DNA of 64,000 nucleotides, taken from the NCBI RefSeq assembly GCF_030733845.1, contig NZ_CP132313.1:434001-498000 (forward strand). Reading direction: 5' to 3'. The translations under genes and the position numbers were made by a program. Below the pieces are notes generated by a model. That model saw only the letters and a list, made by a program, of their open reading frames with translations. It made no database searches and was not told the origin of the DNA. Positions 1 through 8,963 of this stretch are shown in pieces (position 1 is the first letter of the stretch; each line of letters begins with the position of its first letter). The stretch is from Shinella zoogloeoides (GTDB taxonomy: Bacteria > Pseudomonadota > Alphaproteobacteria > Rhizobiales > Rhizobiaceae).

Positions 1-2
1 TG

Positions 3-53
3 GACCTGGAAAATGACCCCGTTCACAAGCCGACGCCGAACGACGCGGACTAA
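3..53 (+). CDS. 3' end of an unidentified gene (partial)
   Basis: An open frame enters from the left edge and ends in TAA at 51-53. It gives a short acidic tail (DLENDPVHKPTPNDAD). The next gene has its own promoter directly downstream, so a gene end here is reasonable. Only about 16 residues are visible and no family can be assigned; it may be a chance frame. Confidence 0.3.
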   Translation, partial: DLENDPVHKPTPNDAD

Positions 54-58
54 TCTAG

Positions 59-83
59 GGAACCAAAAGGACGATTGGAGGTT
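59..83 (+). promoter_or_regulatory. EcfG/RpoE2-type general stress promoter
   Basis: GGAAC at 59-63, a 16-base spacer, then GGTT at 80-83. This fits the alphaproteobacterial general-stress sigma pattern (GGAAC-N16/17-CGTT, or GGAAC-N18/19-TT). The predicted transcript start is near 92, leaving a short leader with an AGAGGT ribosome site before the ATG at 116. The same arrangement occurs at three other places in the window. Confidence 0.6.
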
Positions 84-115
84 CGAAGGACCGGCGAAAC
101 CAGAGAGGTAAAACC

Positions 116-643
116 ATGCAGTATCGCACCTGCAGCCGAGTAACCTCGCACGCAATCGGCCTTGCTGTATGCATCTGGACATCAAGTGCGCTGGCGGAGC
201 CTGCCGCACAATTCGTCGATGCAGCCGCTTCGCTGAACCAGTTTCTCATCCAGTCGGGTACGCTTGCCCAATCGAGGGCCACCAAACCGGCGACGCGAAT
301 CTACGCAAATGAAACCGTCGAGATCATCGCCGCTGCCGAAAAGGAGCTTAAAGCTTACGCAGAAGCTGAGAAAGCGGCGGTCTCGTCCAGCCTGCCAGCC
401 GAGCAGGCTCAAGGCCTCAAGGCGCTTCAAGAGGCCCCAGCAGCCGACTTCGACGCCGCCTACATGTCGGCGCAAATAACGACCCATGCCGAGATCAAGA
501 AACTCTACCTGACATTCATACAGGACGGCATCGCCGGCAAAGTTCGCGCCTATGCCGAAAAGACGTATCCCGAGCTGCACATGCTTGAAGTGAGGGCGCT
601 ATCGCTGGCTTCACCGGCTACCTTGACGGACGGCGAGCAATAG
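116..643 (+). CDS. DUF4142-family secreted protein
   Basis: The 175-residue protein has an N-terminal signal peptide with a hydrophobic core at about residues 13-23 and a likely signal peptidase I site after Ala27 (SALA/EP). The rest is Ala/Glu/Lys-rich and helical, as in DUF4142 (ferritin-like helical bundle, function unknown, often stress-induced in rhizobia). An AGAGGT site precedes the ATG. A GGAAC-N16-GGTT promoter lies just upstream, so induction by the general stress sigma factor is likely. It is probably periplasmic. The family call rests on overall composition and helix pattern, not a catalytic motif. Confidence 0.65.
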   Translation: MQYRTCSRVTSHAIGLAVCIWTSSALAEPAAQFVDAAASLNQFLIQSGTLAQSRATKPATRIYANETVEIIAAAEKELKAYAEAEKAAVSSSLPAEQAQGLKALQEAPAADFDAAYMSAQITTHAEIKKLYLTFIQDGIAGKVRAYAEKTYPELHMLEVRALSLASPATLTDGEQ

Positions 644-672
644 TTCGAAGCGAACGACCCGAGATCTGACCG

Positions 673-2157
673 CTAGGCGTGGCCCGCCGAGGCTGGCGCT
701 GAACCGCCCGTCGACTGGTGCCAAGCCGTCCAAACTGCTTCGAACAATTGGGCATATTGCGCAGCACTCCGTTCCCAGGAAAAATCCGCCTTCATCGCCT
801 GTCGTTGGAGACCGGACCAAGAGCTTCGGTCAGAGTATGCGTCGCATGCGCGCCGAACGGCCTCACGAAGACTGTGTGGCTCAACCGGGTGAAACTGGAA
901 GCCTGTTGCGACTTCCCGCGCCATCGCGGCATCGTTGGCGTCAATTATCGTTTCGGAGAGCCCACCAGTGCGGCCGACGAGAGGTATGGCACCATATCGC
1001 ATGGCGTAAAGCTGTGTCAGGCCACAGGGTTCGAATCGCGAAGGTTGGACAAGGATATCAGATCCCGAAACGATCAGATGAGCCAAGTCCTCGCTGTAGC
1101 CGACGTGCAGGCCGATACGCTCATGATGGCGTTCCGCACAATTCTGCAGAGCTGTTTCAATCGCACGGTCCCCCTGCCCGCAGATTACGAGATGTCCCCC
1201 ATGCGCGACGATCTCTTCCACCGCTTCCGGCAGCATGTCCGCGCCCTTTTGCCATGTTAGGCGCGTCAACGCTGCAAAGAGAGGCCCCCCATGATCAATG
1301 AGGCCGAAACAGCCAAGCAGCGCGGCACGGTTCTGTTGGCGACGTGCCAGTGACCGAACGTCATATGTCTTTGGAAGATGCGGATCCACTGCCGGATTCC
1401 ACACCTCGGTGTCGATTCCATTGACGATTCCGTAGAGCGCCGACCGACGCGTCTGCAAGACGCCATCGAGCCCCATGCCCAGCTCTGGTGAAAGGATTTC
1501 CCTTGCATAGGTGGGGCTGACAGTCGTCACAATGTCCGAACAGGTAAGGCCACCTTTCAAAAAACCGATGCCGCCGTAGTACTCCAGGCAATCGATATCG
1601 AGGGCCGACGACGGCAGTTCAAGTTGCGGTGCGATATGGAAAGCGAATTGCCCTTGAAAAGCGAGATTATGGATCGTGCACACGACGGGCAGTGTGCTTG
1701 CGTACTTGTGTCGAAGATAAACCGGGAGAAGTGCTGCCTGCCAGTCATGGACGTGAACGAGATCGAGCTTCAAATGCGGCAGTTCACCAAGGCCAATCCG
1801 GGCACCTGCAAGAGAAAAAGCAGCAAAGCGCAGCCAGTTATCGGGGTGATCGCGCGCATGTTCATCGAGATAGGGGCCTCCGGCCCGATCGAACAGTTCG
1901 GGGATTTCGAGGACAAGCAGGTCAAGACCTTCGGTTTGCGCACGCGTCACAATCGCGGTGTGGCCGAGCACCCCCTCGAGGCGGCCGGCTTCTTTCCTGT
2001 GAGGGAGTCGTGCGAGAACCTGAGGATAGCCCGGCACGAGCGATAGAACCCTAATGCCTTGGGTAGCCAATGCCTTTGGGAGCGCTCCGGCGACGTCAGC
2101 CAGACCACCGGTTTTAATAAGCGGATAGATCTCGGACACGACAGAAAGAACGTGCAT
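673..2157 (-). CDS. glgA: Glycogen synthase (ADP-glucose, GT5)
   Basis: Transfers glucose from ADP-glucose to the non-reducing end of growing alpha-1,4-glucan in the cytoplasm. The 494-residue length is normal for bacterial GlgA (about 480). The N-terminal ADP-glucose-binding motif KTGGLADV begins at Lys15. The C-terminal Rossmann half carries the GT5 signatures PSRFEPCGLTQLYAMRYG and GRTGGLSET. The ATG is at 2155-2157. It stands without glgB, glgC or glgP and lies 59 bases downstream of a DUF2934 gene on the same strand. It therefore probably shares that gene's GGAAC-type stress promoter, linking glycogen storage to the general stress response. Confidence 0.93.
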   Translation of the reverse strand: MHVLSVVSEIYPLIKTGGLADVAGALPKALATQGIRVLSLVPGYPQVLARLPHRKEAGRLEGVLGHTAIVTRAQTEGLDLLVLEIPELFDRAGGPYLDEHARDHPDNWLRFAAFSLAGARIGLGELPHLKLDLVHVHDWQAALLPVYLRHKYASTLPVVCTIHNLAFQGQFAFHIAPQLELPSSALDIDCLEYYGGIGFLKGGLTCSDIVTTVSPTYAREILSPELGMGLDGVLQTRRSALYGIVNGIDTEVWNPAVDPHLPKTYDVRSLARRQQNRAALLGCFGLIDHGGPLFAALTRLTWQKGADMLPEAVEEIVAHGGHLVICGQGDRAIETALQNCAERHHERIGLHVGYSEDLAHLIVSGSDILVQPSRFEPCGLTQLYAMRYGAIPLVGRTGGLSETIIDANDAAMAREVATGFQFHPVEPHSLREAVRRACDAYSDRSSWSGLQRQAMKADFSWERSAAQYAQLFEAVWTAWHQSTGGSAPASAGHA

Positions 2158-2216
2158 AGCCGGAAGGTGAATCTCTGTTGCTCACAAACGTCGCCGCGGC
2201 GCGGGGGTATGGCCGC

Positions 2217-2459
2217 TCAGGCAGAAGCGATCCGGTTGGTGCTCGCTTCTCGGCGCTTATGTTTCCGGGAGGAAAGAACAACACGCGATACGGCAAGAGG
2301 CACCACCACAGCTGTTTTTCGAGTTCGGGTTTCCTGCAGACGAGAATTCACGCGGGCTAGCGCCATCTGCCAGTGCTCGTGATCCTGACCGTCAGGCCGG
2401 CCCGCCGATTCCCAAATTAGATATGCTTCAGTGCGAACAAGCTCTTCAAAATCGACCAT
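2217..2459 (-). CDS. DUF2934 small protein
   Basis: The 80-residue protein begins MVDFEELVRTEAYLIWESAG. It carries the DUF2934 core of an 'A-x-x-IWE-x-x-GRP-G-x-D-x-x-HW' pattern (IWESAGRPDGQDHEHW). I chose the ATG at 2457-2459 over a longer in-frame extension because the core starts right after it and the predicted promoter lies at 2531-2555. The C-terminal half is basic. Function is unknown; the family is abundant on rhizobial plasmids and often stress-associated. It precedes glgA on the same strand and probably heads that transcript. Confidence 0.75.
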   Translation of the reverse strand: MVDFEELVRTEAYLIWESAGRPDGQDHEHWQMALARVNSRLQETRTRKTAVVVPLAVSRVVLSSRKHKRREASTNRIASA

Positions 2460-2530
2460 GGCACGTCCCTCGCTCGCTGGCGTTCTGCCCGGATCGAGGC
2501 CTTGCCCCTCCACGGACTGGTTTCAGCCCT

Positions 2531-2555
2531 AACCTGACGGAAGCGCGTTTGTTCC
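2531..2555 (-). promoter_or_regulatory. EcfG/RpoE2-type promoter for the DUF2934-glgA unit
   Basis: Read on the minus strand, GGAAC (2555-2551) is followed by 16 bases and GGTT (2534-2531). This is the same spacing and -10 tetramer as the promoter at 59-83. The predicted start lies about 60 bases before the DUF2934 ATG. Confidence 0.55.
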
Positions 2556-3052
2556 TGGCATTTCAGATTTGACCCACCCTTTGTCTCTCCGCCAGAAGCC
2601 TCGTGGCAGGCGGCCGCTTACTCGGAGCACGGGCCGCGCAAGCAGCCACCAAGGCCGGCGATTAACAAAGAGAGAACCGGCCTGCCGGGAGGGACATCAT
2701 GACCGGCGCTTGCTAACCAGGCGAGAGGCGATCTGTGCCACGTAACGTTCAGTAATACAGCCTCCGTACAAATGGGCCTCCCGCACTGCGCTCCTAAGCC
2801 AATGATCGGGCCGCTGGGCTAGTGATCCGATCCCCGTCGCTGGATCAGATTTCCAGTTCTGAATGAGCTTCCAACCGCCGATCAGCCGATCAAACCCGTA
2901 GCCTCACTGAGTACCTGAAATCATCGGCTAACGAACAATCGAAACATCAGGGTCGCTCCCGCTACGCCGTTAGCAGTGCATGCAGGAAACGAAATTCCCC
3001 TCATCAGAAAGCATGCCCGCCAAGGCCGAAAGAACTCGGATTTTTCTGGCCA
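2556..3052. other. Intergenic stretch, no gene recognised
   Basis: About 500 bases with only short, low-quality frames on either strand. I see no RNA gene, repeat or insertion-sequence end. The adjoining 3053-3271 segment holds a coding-like frame with one stop, so part of this stretch may be decayed upstream coding sequence: that frame can be read leftwards without a stop for some distance. Confidence 0.4.
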
Positions 3053-3271
3053 ATGCACACGCCCGAGGGAACGGCGGTCGCTGTCGTTGTCTATGCCAGC
3101 ATCCTATGATCGTTCGTCGGATCGCTGAAGGGCCAGAGGCCGTTGGTCGAAAGCATTGCAAGCGGCAAATATGATCGAGAGAGCGCAGTCGGAGGTTCTT
3201 TCGCGCAGATCACGGAAGACGATTTACCTGCTATTAGGGCCAACGAGACGATCGCCGACGATATGCACTAG
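3053..3271 (+). pseudogene. Possible small membrane-protein remnant with one in-frame stop
   Basis: From ATG 3053 one frame runs to TAG 3269-3271 with a single TGA at 3107-3109. The part before the stop ends in a hydrophobic stretch (GTAVAVVVYASIL). The part after it starts with FVGSLKGQRPLVESIASGKY and ends acidic (DDMH). Reading TGA as Trp would give one coherent 72-residue product. I do not recognise the family. A nonsense mutation in a small membrane protein is the simplest reading; chance is possible. Confidence 0.3.
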
Positions 3272-3328
3272 CATGCGACGCCTGGGTGCCACGCCAGAGC
3301 GGCGCCGACGCGCTGCTTCGCACCCGTC

Positions 3329-5521
3329 CTACAATGCGCGACCGATACCGGCGTCACTCGCCAACATCGCATCGATCGCCGCTGCCGGTACCGGCCTTGA
3401 AAGCAGATAGCCTTGCACATCATCGCAGCCAAGGCGCTGCAGCACTGCGTTTTGCTCGGGGGTCTCGATGCCCTCAGCCGTCGTTCTCAGTCCCTTGGCC
3501 TGCGCGAGTTTGATCATCGCGCGCACGATCTCCTCATTTCCACCGGGTTTGCCGAAGCCGTCGACGAAGCATTTATCAATCTTGATCCTGTCGACGTCGA
3601 GGCTTTGCAGTCTCCCGAATGATGAGAAGCCCGTACCGAAATCGTCGAGGGCAAATCGGATTCCAAGTGCGCGCAGCGCAGCGATGTTCCGTTCGCAGTG
3701 ACCGGAGTTGTCGCCCAGAGCCGATTCTGTGATCTCGATTTCCAGTCGTGTCGGATTAAGGCCCGCGGCATTCAGCGTGGACAGGACGCGCATTGCATAG
3801 GTCTCGTTTCGCAATTCGATGGCAGAGACGTTGACGGCCACCGTCAGATCCGGCCAATGCACTGCGGCAAAGCAGGCCTCGCGCAAGACGAGTTCTCCGA
3901 GAGGCTCGATCAATCGCGTTTCCTCTGCCACCGGAATAAAGACGTCTGGAGGGATCGCCCCCTTTTGCGGATGCCGCCATCGCACGAGCGCTTCGACACC
4001 TTTCAACACCTGATCCTTGGCGGAGTAGACAGGCTGATAATGAACACTGATCTGGTGGCCCTCAAGCGCAATGCGCAGGTCCTGTTCCATCTGCCGGCGC
4101 GCTCTGACCAGTTCATCCATGTGGGATCCGAAGATGGCGTATCGGTTTCGTCCTGCAGCCTTGGCGTGGTAAAGCGCGATGTCGGCCTTTCGTGTCAGTT
4201 CACTTGCATCCCTGCAGTCCTCTGCCGCAATCGCGACGCCGGCGCTCAGTCCAATAGTGATCGGGTGCCCTTGAATAACGAAGGGGCGCCGGACCGCAGC
4301 GACCAGCAACTCGCACAGCCGTTCGATCGACTCGATGTCGGCGGCGGTGACGGCTACGGTGAACTCATCTCCGCCGACACGTGCGGCCATGCCCGCCGAT
4401 TGGCCGATCGTATCTTTCAGACGTGCGGCAACCTCGATCAGCAAGGCATCGCCAACAGGATGGCCCAATGTGTCGTTGACCTCCTTGAAGCGATCCAGAT
4501 CGAGATAAAGCGCGGCAACTGTGTCGGCCGGTCGGCGCGTTGCCAGCACTGATCCCAAGTGGCGCGAAAAGGATGCGCGATTGGGAAGGCCGGTCAATCC
4601 GTCGCTGTGGGCCATATGTTCCAGTTGCCGTCGGCTTCGAATGAGATGGGAGGACCGCCGCCATGCAAGCGCCCCCAGAAACCCCGTCAGCCCCAGAAGC
4701 AAGGCCGCGCCGCCGGCGAGAAATGGCGTCGCATTGCCAAGTACGGCTGTTCCCGGCCGGAACGGCTTCCAGGTCAGGTAGCCGATGAGTTTGCCCGACA
4801 CGGTGCGCAATGGCGCACGGCTCTGGCTGTCGCCGACCGCGCCGATACGCGTGAACTGGAGATTTTCGAAAAGATAGTCCCTTCCGATCGTGTCGAGGAA
4901 ATTCCCGTCGAGAAAACGAACGGCAATATGGATGAATTCTTGTCCCGGCACCTGCTCGATATTCCCGCTATCGGAGATGATCGGCTTAAGGCTGATGATA
5001 GCAGGGCGAGCTCCGATCGATCCGATATCGCTTTCCCCTATGCTCAGCACATGATCATCGACCCCAGTGTCGTCTTGCCGCACCAGACGCGAGCGGAGTT
5101 TCTCGATCAGCGGCCGGGCCACATCCGCGATGCGAGCGTAAGCGGCATGCCGATCCGTTTGCCCGTCGAGAAAACCGAGCAGGATGTCGTCCTTCGGGCT
5201 GACGATGAATGCGCCGTCATGCTGGAAATAGGTTTGCATCCATTGGCCGAGATTGTTTTCCAGCCACTCCCGATCGGGCGTCTGGTTCATCACTACGCGC
5301 ACGGCATCATCCCAGACCGAGGAGCTTTCCTGGTCGTGTGCGATGTCGGCCTGCATGTTGGAGACGATCAGAGTGACGAGCTGGCTCTGACGTTCCTGCG
5401 CCAGATAATCCGACTGTCGCGCCGACCAGGTCAACGCGAGATACAGCGCAAAACTCAGCCCCATAGCAAATGCGAGAGGAACTGCGAAATTCAGGATGAA
5501 GCGGAGTTGACGGGGAGGCAT
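3329..5521 (-). CDS. CHASE4-GGDEF-EAL cyclic-di-GMP enzyme
   Basis: A 730-residue inner-membrane protein that probably both makes and breaks cyclic-di-GMP. A transmembrane helix near residues 10-32 and a second near 260-280 flank a periplasmic CHASE4-like sensor with the family's SSSVWDDAVR motif. The GGDEF domain keeps the synthase motif (RVGGDEFTVAV) and the EAL domain keeps the phosphodiesterase motif (GVEALVRWRHP), so both look catalytically intact. I start at the ATG at 5519-5521, just before the first membrane helix; the frame extends 32 codons further to 5617. It is monocistronic. The ligand of the sensor is unknown. Confidence 0.88.
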   Translation of the reverse strand: MPPRQLRFILNFAVPLAFAMGLSFALYLALTWSARQSDYLAQERQSQLVTLIVSNMQADIAHDQESSSVWDDAVRVVMNQTPDREWLENNLGQWMQTYFQHDGAFIVSPKDDILLGFLDGQTDRHAAYARIADVARPLIEKLRSRLVRQDDTGVDDHVLSIGESDIGSIGARPAIISLKPIISDSGNIEQVPGQEFIHIAVRFLDGNFLDTIGRDYLFENLQFTRIGAVGDSQSRAPLRTVSGKLIGYLTWKPFRPGTAVLGNATPFLAGGAALLLGLTGFLGALAWRRSSHLIRSRRQLEHMAHSDGLTGLPNRASFSRHLGSVLATRRPADTVAALYLDLDRFKEVNDTLGHPVGDALLIEVAARLKDTIGQSAGMAARVGGDEFTVAVTAADIESIERLCELLVAAVRRPFVIQGHPITIGLSAGVAIAAEDCRDASELTRKADIALYHAKAAGRNRYAIFGSHMDELVRARRQMEQDLRIALEGHQISVHYQPVYSAKDQVLKGVEALVRWRHPQKGAIPPDVFIPVAEETRLIEPLGELVLREACFAAVHWPDLTVAVNVSAIELRNETYAMRVLSTLNAAGLNPTRLEIEITESALGDNSGHCERNIAALRALGIRFALDDFGTGFSSFGRLQSLDVDRIKIDKCFVDGFGKPGGNEEIVRAMIKLAQAKGLRTTAEGIETPEQNAVLQRLGCDDVQGYLLSRPVPAAAIDAMLASDAGIGRAL

Positions 5522-5776
5522 GGAGACTCTTGGTTGAAAATTCCAGGCCGAGACTAAAGATAGCTTGATTAACGCTCGGCAAATTTCCTTTGTACGGTGG
5601 CGTACACTTCCGGACACTATTCTCTCTCACAAGGACCGACGCCCTCGGAGGAAGCTCATATCACGGCTGATCGCAGGTCCACGATTTAAATTCTCGCCCA
5701 TGGGGTAGCGATCGCCCCACGAGGCCACGGCCGAAGAATCGCGTCCTGTGAACCCGAGAAACCGGAGGGACGCGCC

Positions 5777-6588
5777 ATGCCGTCATTTCTTGAAATCACG
5801 CCCGAAAAACTCAACCGCATCGTCGGCACGCCGAACGCGTCGGTGATTGTCGACGTTCGCAACGACGAGAATTTCGCTGCCGATCCTCGTCTGCTGCCCG
5901 GATCGATACGGCGCGACTACCGCGCCGTGGCGGATTGGGCGGAACGCCTGGCGGGGCCATCCGTCGTTCTGTGCCAGAAAGGCCAGAAGTTCAGCCACGG
6001 TGTCGCCGCGCATCTTCGCGCCCTTGGCAAGGCTGCCGAGGTTCTCGAAGGCGGCTTCGAGGCCTGGCGCCCGTCGAAGGCCACCCTTGTCCCCGAAGAA
6101 AAGCTGCCGCCTCGCGACAACCGCGGGCGAACGGTCTGGGTGACCCGCGCGCGGCCGAAGATCGACCGTATCGCCTGTCCCTGGCTGATCCGGCGCTTCG
6201 TCGACCCGTCCGCAGTCTTCTTGTTTGTGCCGGCCGCGGAGGTATCGGCGGTCGCCGACCGCTTCAACGCTGCGCCCTTCGACATCGATGAGGCCTACTG
6301 GAGCCATCGTGGCGAGCTTTGTACCTTCGACGTCATGGTCGAGGAATTCGGCCTGGGAACCGATCCCATGCTCCGCCTCGCGACGATCGTCCGGGAGCCG
6401 ACACGTCGAGACCCGATCTTGCCCCCGAAGTGCCGGGACTGCTTGCCGCCTCGCTCGGTCTGTCGCGCATGTTCAACGACGACCTCGAGCAGCTCGCGGC
6501 GGGCATGACGCTCTACGATGCCTTCTATAGATGGTGCCGGGACGCGACCGACGAAACGCACAACTGGCCCAACCCGAGGAAGGCGTGA
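5777..6588 (+). pseudogene. chrB: Rhodanese-ChrB chromate resistance protein, frameshifted
   Basis: The product would have an N-terminal rhodanese domain (active-site Cys66 in VVLCQKGQ) and a ChrB C-terminal domain (TRARPKIDRIACPWLIRRFV). The first frame is good to about position 6392 and then runs into out-of-frame sequence, stopping at 6508. The expected ChrB ending (PGLLAASLGLSRMFNDDLEQ) continues in the next frame to TGA 6586-6588. One base is missing at about 6390-6395: CGGGAGCC where CGGGGAGCC is expected, a G-run. A good Shine-Dalgarno (CCGGAGGGA) precedes the ATG. ChrB is the usual partner or regulator of ChrA, which starts 5 bases downstream. This is either a real lesion or a homopolymer error. 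Confidence 0.8.
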
Positions 6589-6593
6589 ACGCC

Positions 6594-7996
6594 ATGACAG
6601 ACCTTGCAAAGACCAGCGTCCGCCTGGATGCACCTGTCGGAGACATCGTTCCGCTCTCCGAAGCCGTGAAGGTGTGGGCTCGTGTGGCCGCGCTCAGCTT
6701 CGGTGGCCCGGCCGTCCAGATTGCCGTTATGCACCGCATCGTCGTCGACGAGAAGCGCTGGGTGGGCGAGCACCGTTTCCTGCATGCGCTCAACTACTGC
6801 ATGCTGCTGCCGGGGCCGGAGGCCCACCAGCTCGCCATCTATATCGGCTGGCTTCTCAACAAGACCAAGGGCGGCATGATCGCCGGCCTGCTGTTCGTTC
6901 TGCCGGGGTTTCTCGCCATCCTGGCGCTCAGCTACATCTATGTGATTTTCGGCGACATCACTGCGATCGAGGGCATGTTCTTCGGACTGAAATGCGCGGT
7001 GCTCGCCGTCGTGGTCCAGGCTGTCTTCCGGATCGGCAGCAGGGCGCTGAAAAACAACGTCATGGTCGCCATCGCGGCGGCAGCGTTCGTCGCGATCTTT
7101 TTCCTGCACGTGCCCTTTCCGCTGATCATCATCGCGGCCGGGCTTGTCGGCTACATCGGCGGGTGGGCGGGTCTTGCCGCGTTCAAGGCGGGCGGCGGGC
7201 ACGCGTCGGGATCGGGCAGGATACTCGAAGACAGGGATTCCGTTCTCGGCGAGGATATCCCGCTACACGCCAGGCCCAATCTCACCTGGTCGCTCAAGAT
7301 TTCCGGCGCCCTGGCGGCACTTTGGCTCATTCCCGTCGCGGCGCTGATCGTCGCGCTTGGCTGGGACAACGTGTTCTCGAAGATCGCTCTGTTCTTCAGC
7401 CAGATGGCCGTCGTAACCTTCGGCGGCGCCTATGCCGTCCTCGCCTATTGGCTCAGGCTGCCGTGGAAAACTACGGCTGGCTTCGCCCGGGCGAAATGCT
7501 TGACGGCCTTGGCATGGCAGAGACGACGCCCGGTCCGCTCATCATGGTGACGCAGTTCGTCGGCTTTCTCGCAGGCTATCGCGATCCGGGGTCCCTCTCC
7601 CCGCTGGCGGCGGCGACGCTGGGCGCGATCCTCACGACATGGGTAACCTTCCTGCCGAGTTTCCTCTGGATATTCGCCGGCGCGCCCTTCATCGAGAAAA
7701 TGCGTGGCAACGCGGCGCTCGGCGGGGCGATGTCGGCTATCACGGCGGCGGTCGTCGGGGTCATCCTCAACCTTGCGGTCTGGTTCGGTCTGCACGTGCT
7801 ATTCGCCGAGGTCGCACCTGTGGTGCTTGGTCCGATCACCTTGGACGTACCTGTCCTCGGATCATTGCTCGTGCCCTCGCTGGCCCTAGCCCTGCTGGCC
7901 GCATTCGCCATCTTCCGTCTCAAGCTCTCCGTAATCATCACCCTTGCCATTTCGGCGGCGGTCGGGATTGGATGGCGATTGGCCATGCGGGGCTAA
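6594..7996 (+). pseudogene. chrA: ChrA chromate efflux transporter, frameshifted
   Basis: ChrA exports chromate across the inner membrane. From ATG 6594 the frame shows the first ChrA half (ALSFGGPAVQIAVMHRIVVD, LPGPEAHQLAIYIGW, PGFLAILALSYIY) with several membrane helices. It enters the second half (VVTFGGAYAVLAY) and shifts frame near 7449. The rest (AVENYGWLRPGEMLDGLGMA, ETTPGPLIMVTQFVGF, four more helices) reads in the next frame to TAA 7994-7996. One G is missing: TATTGGCTCAG where TATGTGGCTCAG is expected. Corrected, it is about 468 residues, normal for long-chain ChrA. Two adjacent chr genes each with a one-base loss are suspicious for sequencing error. Confidence 0.82.
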
Positions 7997-8123
7997 AAAT
8001 CGTGCGTCCATGGAGGGAGATGACAGGGACGAAAGCGGGCCGGGAAGACCTGCGATATTGCTCACTCTTGACGGCAAATCACGAAATTCCAGCTGTTGCT
8101 GGAAGTGCAGGATGCTTACTTGG

Positions 8124-8156
8124 TTGACAAGGATATAATATCCACTATTCTGGATA
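8124..8156 (+). promoter_or_regulatory. arsR promoter with overlapping ArsR operators
   Basis: TTGACA (8124-8129), 16 bases, TATTCT (8146-8151). Between and across them lie two inverted repeats: GGATAT-A-ATATCC (8131-8143) and TATCCA-N6-TGGATA (8139-8156). The predicted start falls on or next to the arsR ATG at 8158 and there is no room for a Shine-Dalgarno, so the transcript is probably leaderless. Binding of ArsR here would cover the -10 box and repress the whole ars operon. Confidence 0.65.
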
Positions 8157-8157
8157 T

Positions 8158-8511
8158 ATGGATAACGAAAAAGCGATTGCGGCGCTCGGCGCCTTAGCCC
8201 AGACCACGCGGCTGGAGACCTTCCGGCTGCTCGTGCGCCACGAACCCGACGGCATTCCGGCAGGCGAACTCGCCCGTCTCATCGACGTGCCGCAGAACAC
8301 CATGTCGGCGCATCTCGCGACACTTTCGCGGGCCGGGCTCGTCACGAGCGAGCGGCAGAGCCGGTCGATCATCTACCGAGCCGATCTCAATGGTCTGCGC
8401 GAACTGACCCTATTCCTCCTGAAGGATTGCTGCGGCGGCTCGACGGAGCTTTGCGCGCCGCTCATCGCCGAGCTGACGCCCTGCTGCGCGCCGGAGGCGA
8501 AGCTGTCATGA
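8158..8511 (+). CDS. arsR: ArsR-family arsenical repressor
   Basis: A 117-residue winged-helix repressor. The recognition helix region is PAGELARLIDVPQNTMSAHL and the wing is VTSERQSRSIIYRA. C-terminal cysteine pairs (DCCGG, LTPCC) can bind trivalent arsenic and release DNA. The ATG lies 7 bases after the -10 box, so translation is probably leaderless. Its TGA overlaps the ATG of arsN2 (ATGA), starting a tight operon arsR-arsN2-arsC-acr3-arsC/H. Confidence 0.88.
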   Translation: MDNEKAIAALGALAQTTRLETFRLLVRHEPDGIPAGELARLIDVPQNTMSAHLATLSRAGLVTSERQSRSIIYRADLNGLRELTLFLLKDCCGGSTELCAPLIAELTPCCAPEAKLS

Positions 8512-8948
8512 GCACGATCCGGCTGGAGCAGGTTGCAGGCAATGACATCGGTCTCAAAGCAGCTTTGATAGACACCCATCTGCCAACCGGTGACGTCGAG
8601 GATCACGGCCGGGCTTTCTTCAAAGCCGTGTCGGCGGATGACCGGATCGTCGGTTTCTCCGGCGTCGAGCGTTGTGGCGACGATTTTCTCCTCCGGTCGG
8701 TCGTCGTGCTTCCCGATCACCGCGGACAAAACCTGGGTGGGGCATTGGTCGAGCAGACCCTGGCCGGCCTCGGTCGGGATGGTGACGTCTTTCTCGCAAC
8801 GACGAGTGTGGCGCTGTTCTTCGCACGTATCGGATTTTCGGAAGTTCAACGGGACAGCGTGCCCGCAGCCGTGCTGGCGACGCGCCAGCTTTCCTCGATC
8901 TGCCCATCGTCAGCGACCATCATGAGGCTCACCAACCCGCCGACCTAA
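8508..8948 (+). CDS. arsN2: ArsN2-like GNAT N-acetyltransferase
   Basis: A 146-residue GNAT protein starting at the ATGA overlap with arsR. The acetyl-CoA-binding segment is visible (SVVVLPDHRGQNLGGALVEQ), followed by the typical terminal 'ALFFARIGF' element. In arsenic operons this family is named ArsN2 and is thought to acetylate an organic or inorganic arsenical or a related metabolite; its exact substrate is not fixed. Context inside the ars operon supports the call. Cytoplasmic. Confidence 0.75.
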   Translation: MSTIRLEQVAGNDIGLKAALIDTHLPTGDVEDHGRAFFKAVSADDRIVGFSGVERCGDDFLLRSVVVLPDHRGQNLGGALVEQTLAGLGRDGDVFLATTSVALFFARIGFSEVQRDSVPAAVLATRQLSSICPSSATIMRLTNPPT

Positions 8949-8963
8949 CCACGGACCACGACC

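Noticed and set aside
4559..5557. A 332-residue plus-strand frame opposite the CHASE4-GGDEF-EAL gene
   Set aside because: The minus strand carries intact CHASE4, GGDEF and EAL motifs; the plus frame has none.
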